Positions 59,401-64,000 of a stretch of 64,000 nt of DNA are shown here, one piece after another. The stretch's first letter is position 1; each line of letters starts with the position of its first letter. The notes below the pieces were generated by a model. The model made no database searches. It had not been told where the DNA came from and saw only the letters and a list, made by a program, of their open reading frames with translations. A program made the translations under genes and the position numbers. The stretch comes from Pomphorhynchus laevis (lineage: Eukaryota > Acanthocephala > Palaeacanthocephala > Echinorhynchida > Pomphorhynchidae): the NCBI GenBank assembly GCA_012934845.2, contig WNNJ02000387.1, forward strand, positions 151,459 to 215,458, in the 5' to 3' direction.

Positions 59401-61782
59401 TGCATTATAATTTATAAACATGAAAGTAAATATTTACAATTTTATGAGCAAAATAAATATTTATTAGTCATTAATCGACTTTGTATTATTATGAGCAATG
59501 ACACAAGTTGAATTATCGGTCATTGGTATTTATCGTGAGCACTATAAAATTCTGAAGTTTGCAGCAGTGTCTAGCAAAATGAGGATTGTAAAGACTATTT
59601 ACATAATTTATTATCATATAATAAATTAGTTAATAATTGTCATCATACTTTTTCAATGATCTTGCTCCAAATAAAGAGAAACAAGTCATAATATTAAAAC
59701 CGAAAATTTACATGTGATACATTTACTGGTTTTTATATTTTCACTAATAAAAGTAAAGCAAACTAAATAGATAAAACATTAACTTATAAAATATATAATT
59801 TAAACAAATTCAATTCAAATTGTCAGTTGATTAAAAAATAAAGTACAAACTTTTAAAGTATTTCGTCTCATTAATATAGCTAAATATTTTTGAAACCTTC
59901 TATTGTCGAAATATTATACTTGTATATTTTAAGGTTTTTTAAGATATAACGTTTGATTGACAATTTAATGAATAATGCAGTATACTAGAGTGTGCTATAC
60001 AGTTCGCCTTCTTTACACATTTTCACAATTTGTTCACATAGGAAATACAACAAGCGATCTGTAGATAACCTGATGATCGTAAATGAAAGTTGGTCACATA
60101 ATCTGCTATAATTTATTAAATTACATTTTAAACATACCTGATGTTGCTATGGCTATTAAAAAGCTCTTTTCAGAAACTGGAGCCCATTTTGTCCAAACAT
60201 TTGAAGCACACGGTAAAATGACTCCCTGTAATATAATAATAGTTCCTTCAATAATAGTTCGTTTAAAGGTAAAATTGCTAAAATTAAAATCAAATTTCAC
60301 TTAAATGATTTAATTTACTCTTATATTTTTTCACTTCTCCATTTGACTTATTACGAGTAAATTAGCAAATTTTATTATTTCAGATTAAAGCAGTTTGCTC
60401 GCTAAAAGAACTATTAACCTGCAATAGATCTCATACTATCAAAAAATAAATTTTTAGATAAAAACTGATCAAACAATTAAATAATTAATATATATTAATC
60501 ATTTATATATTTATTATTTATTTACCAATTAAACCAATAATATTTTCTTGATTAAACTAATTAGCAAATAATTAATAAGTTAAATTGATTTTAAATGTTA
60601 TATTATGAACGTATAAAAATTTTGCTAATACACTATCCAGAAATATATTTTTAAAATCGAAATAAATATATATTATATTTATATTTTTATATATAAAAAT
60701 ATAATTATGTAATTATATTAAAATTAATTTCGTTAGTTAATGATTTGGCAATACTGGTGCTATTAAAATTTGTTCCTTCAACAATCATAAATATATATAC
60801 TGAAATCAACGTAGACTTTCTTATTTCAGATGTGATTGTCGATATGAAATGCATTAATAATTTATTCCGAACACGTTGTCTTTAATTTACAATGAAATTT
60901 TTTTATTAATTTTATGAATGAACAAATTTTATAAATTGTATTTATTATTTTATAATCTAAAATTATAAAATAAAATTATAATTTATGTATTTAAATTTCA
61001 ATAATAAAATATAGACTATATGTTTGACTTTTTTCATTGCGTATTAATTTTAATCTATATTACAAGAAGGCGAGGAAACAGGAATATTTATTTGATTACA
61101 AAAATCCAATATTTCGACGTTACTACGGCACGTCATCTTCAGGGTTGTAATTTGATTGAACACATAAATTTTCTAAGAAATTTTTTTAAGAAAATTTATA
61201 AGTGTTCAAGCAAATTACAACCCTGAAGATGACGTGCCGTAGTGCCGTCGAAATATTGGATTTTTGTAATCAAATAAATATTCCTGTTTCCTCGCCTTCT
61301 TGTAATAATTCGGATTGGAAACGAATTTTCTCTTTAATCTATATAATTTACATTCTGGCATATATTGTTTTGAAGACATTGTTTTTAATGCATATATTGT
61401 TTCGAAAATTAAATAAATTGTTTATTTTTCTCTGGTAGATATGTAAAGAATTTGAGATATTTACAAAAGCAACGGTAACGATCAAATAATTTGGTCATTC
61501 ATGAAGAACATTAATGATCGAATTATTTTTAAACAAAAAATTCCTTACACTCCCACAGCCAACCAACACCCTTGTAAACACAAAGAGACCATAACTATGT
61601 TTTGCTGCAGATACGTAATGCCATGCGGATAACGAATTCAGCGCTGTACCTGCAGCCATTGGAATCATTGATCCAAATTTACCGGCGAGGATACCACCTG
61701 GTATTTCTGTTATTAGGTAACCATAAAAGAAGGCAGCAAGAAGAGTCGCGCGTTGTTTTTCTGTGTAAATGAAAGGTCCATC
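35495..61782 (-). CDS. SLC17-family (sialin/vesicular glutamate-type) MFS transporter, 9 exons, 5' end missing
   Basis: Exons on the minus strand in order: 61549-61782, 60138-60225, 58597-58683, 49631-49770, 49438-49581, 48154-48289, 48002-48101, 44350-44494, 35495-35653. All have GT/AG ends and keep phase, giving 410 residues to the stop. The N-terminal helix must lie upstream. Landmarks are AAFFYGYLITEIPGG (TM2), RVLVGCGSGVILP, KWAPVSEKS, ELLWILLWLIFFRDTPQK, the cytosolic loop, CANWGFYTLLTETPSY, SAIPYVIIWFTTTLSSFLAD, HAGVVFGISNTFATLPGI and QWQIVFSLSAAIMMMGG. The family moves organic anions or phosphate across plasma or vesicle membranes. The usual RxLEGLGEG motif reads RVLVGCGSG, so both family glutamates are absent; substrate and coupling may differ. 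Introns range from 49 nt to 8.8 kb and hold LINEs C, D, E and hammerhead repeats. Confidence 0.9.
36066..38491 (-). pseudogene. LINE C ORF2 (endonuclease/reverse transcriptase), broken
   Basis: Starts MQSTREPLSMNILQWNSGG, 33 bp after ORF1. The reverse transcriptase segment 36546-37100 is open, with FLDFSAAFDRI, GVPQGSKLSSILYLA and VYADDTTALF. The thumb and C-terminal region follow in another frame (36204-36527). Multiple breaks in the endonuclease-to-RT linker. Confidence 0.8.
38525..39728 (-). pseudogene. LINE C ORF1, broken
   Basis: Start MCSVQVISEL at 39728. Readable N-terminal part (SGDGEVLPP), then LRSIRGSDGNLIPVGFCNAP, knuckle CSRCHKWGHWDYRC, CRVCSSTSC and a damaged third knuckle. C-terminal part KSFAVAAAPRMDDADILRII. 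Several frameshifts. Confidence 0.7.
39783..41362 (+). mobile_element. LINE copy D, 5' part (ORF1 and start of ORF2)
   Basis: ORF1 starts MCNSGN at 39783. An open stretch 39948-40418 has NPFLGYNQDFTVIEADSLTFPH, after which knuckle sequence is frameshifted. ORF2 starts at 41024 (MQSRQKPFTLNIVQ), with the W of QWNSGG now a stop. It breaks off at about 41362, at the position equal to E 55995, where a hammerhead repeat pair begins. It is head-to-head with copy C. Confidence 0.8.
41810..41851 (+). ncRNA. Hammerhead ribozyme, type I, copy 1 (core altered)
   Basis: CTGATGA at 41816-41822, stem II GCTC/GAGC with loop TGTTA, then GTAAAGC instead of GAAAC, and GTC followed by TGCCGT pairing back to ACAGTA with a mismatch. 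The altered GAAA element makes it probably inactive. Confidence 0.7.
42272..42313 (+). ncRNA. Hammerhead ribozyme, type I, copy 2
   Basis: Stem I ACGATA with TACCGT (one mismatch); CTGATGA 42278-42284; stem II GCTT/GAGC, loop CGTTA; GAAA 42298-42301; ACGCGT; cleavage triplet GTC (42305-42307). Stem III is only A-U, C-G around GC, but ACGCGT is self-complementary, so two molecules can form a 6-bp joint stem III as in dimeric hammerheads of newt-type satellites. Confidence 0.8.
42344..43195 (+). mobile_element. LINE copy D, 3' part (RT to 3' end)
   Basis: Resumes at the RT motif GC-rich stretch equal to E 57246 (AAFDRISIPFLISSLRSL; GVPQGSPLSLILYL; VYADNTTYLI, where the second catalytic Asp is Asn). 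It ends with a worn 3' UTR near 43195. Plus strand, opposite to the host gene. Confidence 0.8.
43196..44349. other. Intronic AT-rich sequence with small repeated motifs
   Basis: Contains GATTAATGGGGCGAG-type motifs and their complements around 43920-43960 and 44090-44125, and short repeats of AGGCTATTA. No gene. Confidence 0.45.
44495..45739. other. Intronic AT-rich sequence
   Basis: Part of the 3.5-kb SLC17 intron. Two near-identical short tracts include TATAACGCACC (45111 and 45251), and TAAGATGTTTTTAAGATGTTCAATT is duplicated at about 45610 and 45648. No gene. Confidence 0.45.
45740..46370 (+). pseudogene. Acidic coding-like segment inside an SLC17 intron, opposite strand, unknown family
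   Basis: An open frame from about 45840 to the stop at 46364 reads GYNCDEPFIEGSGGTVYVHG and then a strongly acidic stretch (SIDDADERSEDLSDNRFETE) with many Asp/Glu/Asn and late cysteines, ending WKFKRK. Just upstream, in another frame, GAPKGFVTFKNNYGEWW also looks coding. The two parts are separated by a perfect 19-bp inverted repeat at 45832-45873 that looks like a local inverted insertion. There is no start, signal peptide or domain I recognise. A broken or retrocopied gene is my best reading; a live exon set cannot be excluded. Confidence 0.4.
46371..48001. other. Intronic AT-rich sequence with a 79-bp hairpin
   Basis: Around 46380-46480 a short coding-like tail (FSAKFRRCLTSDGLGCAVEF, then a GTAAGT) may belong to the preceding broken gene. 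47748-47826 is an inverted repeat (AACTTATATA ... TATATAAGTT) containing TAGATTAGATTAGA. Otherwise featureless. Confidence 0.4.
48290..49437. other. SLC17 intron with a GC-richer block and an imperfect tandem repeat
   Basis: 48410-48545 is less AT-rich than its surroundings (GGCCTCATCAGCTACTGATC; TTAGCTGACGATCACTCGAC) and may be an unrecognised short interspersed element. 48630-48730 is imperfectly repeated at 48785-48890 (ATAATTATGTATAACAAAAA). Confidence 0.4.
50863..51255 (+). ncRNA. Possible split hammerhead spanning two tandem 360-bp units
   Basis: Unit one gives CTGATGA (50863-50869) and GTGCTGCC. Unit two gives GGCAGCC-GAAAC (51184-51195), a 13-14-bp stem III (CGACTGATGGTAG with TACCATCAG and CTCG), GTC (51247-51249) and TAGGAG, which can pair back to the sequence before the first CTGATGA. 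Read across two units, the strands are properly nested; within one unit they are not. Confidence 0.35.
51375..51625 (-). mobile_element. RTE-like LINE C-terminal fragment 1
   Basis: The minus strand encodes HVLRMSRDSFLREFSKSDS, homologous to the GHVLRM segment at 51890-52265, then a worn tail. It is inserted in a 360-bp repeat unit. Confidence 0.55.
51890..52265 (-). mobile_element. RTE-like LINE C-terminal fragment 2
   Basis: The minus strand reads MRFFRGMASLTQRDKVRNSV, FEENQLRWLGHVLRMSRDRL and GRPR. This is the region downstream of the RT in many RTE-type LINEs (pattern: E-x-x-L-R-W-x-GHVLRM, GRP). A different family from LINE copies A-E. Only the 3' end is present. Confidence 0.65.
52330..52575 (-). 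mobile_element. LINE fragment F (ORF2 middle), same family as A-E
   Basis: Matches the region between endonuclease and RT in LINE A (25303-25530): the plus strand reads CTTTCTTGAGAAACTTAAAA, TATAATATTCTTTCAAGATA, AGTTTTGTCAGAGTGGGATT. Clearly older than the other copies. Confidence 0.65.
52576..54339. other. SLC17 intron, nothing firmly recognised
   Basis: A degenerate GTCGAAACGCC near 52652 resembles a hammerhead half-core. There are small hairpins, such as ACGCGATTTTTGTAAAAATCGCGT (54058). The GC-richer stretch 53000-53180 has no frame or motif I can name. Confidence 0.35.
54358..55614 (+). pseudogene. LINE E ORF1, broken
   Basis: Start MCTSENVYCVSEHQSSYENV; stop and frame changes occur between 54561 and 54826. 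Open again with the three knuckles CNSCHCWGHWASSC, CGVCGKSSC and CTNCDGDHPAWSRRC, then GRSFAAVAAQPSERMSNMNI. The conserved tail (VPPLKVGKL, then LPAPSSV) is in another frame to 55614. Confidence 0.75.
55647..58105 (+). pseudogene. LINE E ORF2 (APE endonuclease plus reverse transcriptase), nearly intact
   Basis: I take the second ATG (55647, MVSKPEPFSLNILQWNSGG), because it aligns end to end with the ORF2 starts of B and C. Endonuclease motifs: QWNSGG, VLQETRS, IVNIYIRPGE, GDSNDR (family GDFNDR) and TSHDLIRW. An in-frame stop lies at 56586; an apparent one-base loss near 57030 and a stop near 57117 break the finger domain. 57185-58105 is open, with FLDFSAAFDRI, GVPQGSLLSPILYLA, catalytic VYADDTTALF and the C-terminal PRTKTKVSQAPRLAF stretch. 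About 819 codons. Target-primed reverse transcription is the expected role. Confidence 0.85.
58241..58596. other. Intron segment after LINE E
   Basis: AT-rich; no feature. Confidence 0.4.
58684..60137. other. SLC17 intron, AT-rich
   Basis: No gene. 58850-58920 has a duplicated TTAGCAGCATT and CATTTGTGTTCTTTG motif. 59150-59230 is a GC-richer, unrecognised block. Confidence 0.4.
60226..61055. other. SLC17 intron, AT-rich
   Basis: No feature beyond simple A/T tracts. Confidence 0.4.
61056..61310. mobile_element. Foldback element with ~105-bp near-perfect arms
   Basis: The left arm TTACAAGAAGGCGAGGAAAC ... CCCTGAA-type end is inverted at 61193-61308, ending in GTTTCCTCGCCTTCTTGTAA. The loop is about 30 nt. 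Arms differ by only a few bases. The inner arm reads CCTGAAGATGACG ... CGTCGAAATATTGG, a string reminiscent of a decayed ribozyme or common arthropod repeat tail. No coding capacity. Confidence 0.8.
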
Positions 61783-62010
61783 CTTAACACAAAACACTAA
61801 ATTAAAGCAAGCTTTAACGTACTGTTATTTTAATATCTAGCAAGTCATTAAAATTATCTTCAAAGAGAAACTTCATTAAATTGAAAATTTTATTTTAATA
61901 AATGAACTTGAAATTTACAAATTAAAATTTTGCTTTTATAAATATAAATTGGCATTTTAGGCATTACAGATATTTATAAACAAACCAGATTAAGTACATA
62001 GGAATGTACC
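61783..62010. other. Upstream part of SLC17 gene, intron
   Basis: No N-terminal exon recognised here or further right; it probably lies beyond 64000. Confidence 0.4.
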
Positions 62011-62100
62011 AACCTGACACCGACTATATTGTGTTAACCTAACGTTAACTACTTGTGTTAACCTGACGCTAACTATCTTGTGTTAATCTGGCGCTAATTT
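62011..62100. repeat. Minisatellite, about 25-bp unit, 3.5 copies
   Basis: Imperfect units of the form ACCTGACGCTAACTATCTTGTGTTA. Confidence 0.8.
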
Positions 62101-62339
62101 AGTACCAAAGTTAAAATTTTATTAAAATATTATAAAATATATAAAAATTTTATTATAACATTTTATTAAGACGATTTTAATTTATTTAGTAGCCTCAATT
62201 TAGTAAATGCCGTGCCTTTTGCCAAATATATACTATACATGATAATCTTATTTAATATTTAAATTTTGCATGACCCAACACTTCCAACTTAAATAATCTT
62301 GAATTAGAAAAATTCAAAATTTTACTAAATAATTAAAAA

Positions 62340-63080
62340 TAAATAATGGATATGATTGATAACCTCTATAACTTATGACTGATGACCTTTATCACTTATT
62401 CGAATACATCGTCTATTATTTATTAGTTAATTCGTAAAGATTTATTTTTATTTTAAATTTGAATAATAAATTTTACTCTTATATAAATATACATTTTATA
62501 AAATCTTATATAATCATTTATTATCTATCTTTATTCAAAATTTAGATGGTGTAAAATAAGTAGACTCAGTCAGCTAATCTGATTTGTTCTACTGACAAGT
62601 TATTATTGACCTATGGACTTTGTTGTCTGGGTAAAATAACCTATGTCAAAGATACTGAAACTATGTGTTATTGATACGACATTATTATATTCTGCTAATT
62701 TTCAAGCAAGTTTGATAATTTTTTTCTTTTTCTTATGATGAAGAATTATAAATTACCAAAATATTATTAAATTATTAAATTTACAAAATATCATTATTAA
62801 AAATAAATTTAACTATTAGGTTAAAAATGTTTATTGATTGATAATAAATAATATACTTTGTATTAGAATAAGATACACTAGATAATCAAATTTCATCAGA
62901 CGAAATACATCATTGGCATTTATTTGACCCGCTGCTATGTTGGGTCTAGTAACAGGGGCCAAAACCTGATAACATAGCAGTTCCTCCTGATGACCTCTAT
63001 TCCTTATTCAAATACATTGTATATTTTTTAAAAGTCAATTCATAAAGTTTGATTTTTATTTTAAATTTTAATTATAAATT
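62340..63080 (+). mobile_element. Penelope-type 3' fragments (family of the relic at 1900)
   Basis: 62820-63080 matches 2615-2860 (TAATAAATAATATACTTTGT; GAAATACATCATT; CTATGTTGGGT; GCAGTTCCTCCTGATGACCT), and 62340-62660 matches the end of the same family (GTAGACTCAGTCAGC). The order is partly duplicated or rearranged. Old and non-coding. Confidence 0.6.
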
Positions 63081-63166
63081 ACATCGTTATATAATATATA
63101 TAATATATATAATATATATTATATATATTATATGATATATTATATATATCGTTATATCATGGCACA

Positions 63167-63985
<819 letters not shown>

Positions 63986-64000
63986 TACCAGATTTCACAC

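Overview
The window is AT-rich nuclear DNA from a metazoan. Both very short (46-61 nt) and very long, transposon-filled introns are present. An invertebrate bilaterian, perhaps an arthropod, is my best guess: there is an I-set immunoglobulin exon pair of the kind found in giant muscle proteins, a divergent SLC17 transporter gene, LINEs of the I/Jockey type, and Penelope-like relics. I cannot name the species.

Layout. 1-4640: two exons of an Ig-repeat protein (minus strand) and a Penelope-like relic, between two copies of a 720-bp direct repeat. 4641-11400: mostly AT-rich sequence with no gene I can support, plus a 317-bp foldback element. 11400-23382: a ~5.2-kb cassette duplicated in tandem, with a third, truncated copy. 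Each full cassette carries a small spliced secreted Gly/Tyr/Pro-rich protein gene (minus) diverging from an intronless type I membrane protein gene (plus), followed by a decayed relative of the membrane gene. 23383-35494: LINE copies A and B, a second Penelope-like relic cut by LINE B, and fragments. 35495-61782: one SLC17/sialin-type transporter gene on the minus strand. I could place nine exons, all in phase, ending at the stop codon; the first exon(s) must lie upstream. Its introns hold LINE copies C, D and E, fragments of a second (RTE-like) LINE, two 462-bp repeats with hammerhead cores, and an inverted/tandem array of 360-bp repeats. 61783-64000: a minisatellite, a Penelope-type 3' fragment, a third hammerhead repeat, a long (TA)n array and a tRNA-derived SINE.

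The most unusual theme is the density of hammerhead ribozyme signatures in unrelated-looking non-autonomous repeats. They are: (i) the 462-bp units, three copies, with a palindromic 2-bp stem III like that of dimeric hammerheads; (ii) the body of a tRNA-derived SINE, with a long stem II; (iii) both arms of a foldback element; (iv) a 360-bp tandem repeat whose core parts are in an order that can nest only across the junction between two tandem units. The window also documents a recent gene-cassette expansion, with copies differing by repeat number and by a 15-bp duplication across a splice donor. All identifications come from reading the sequence; no search was run.
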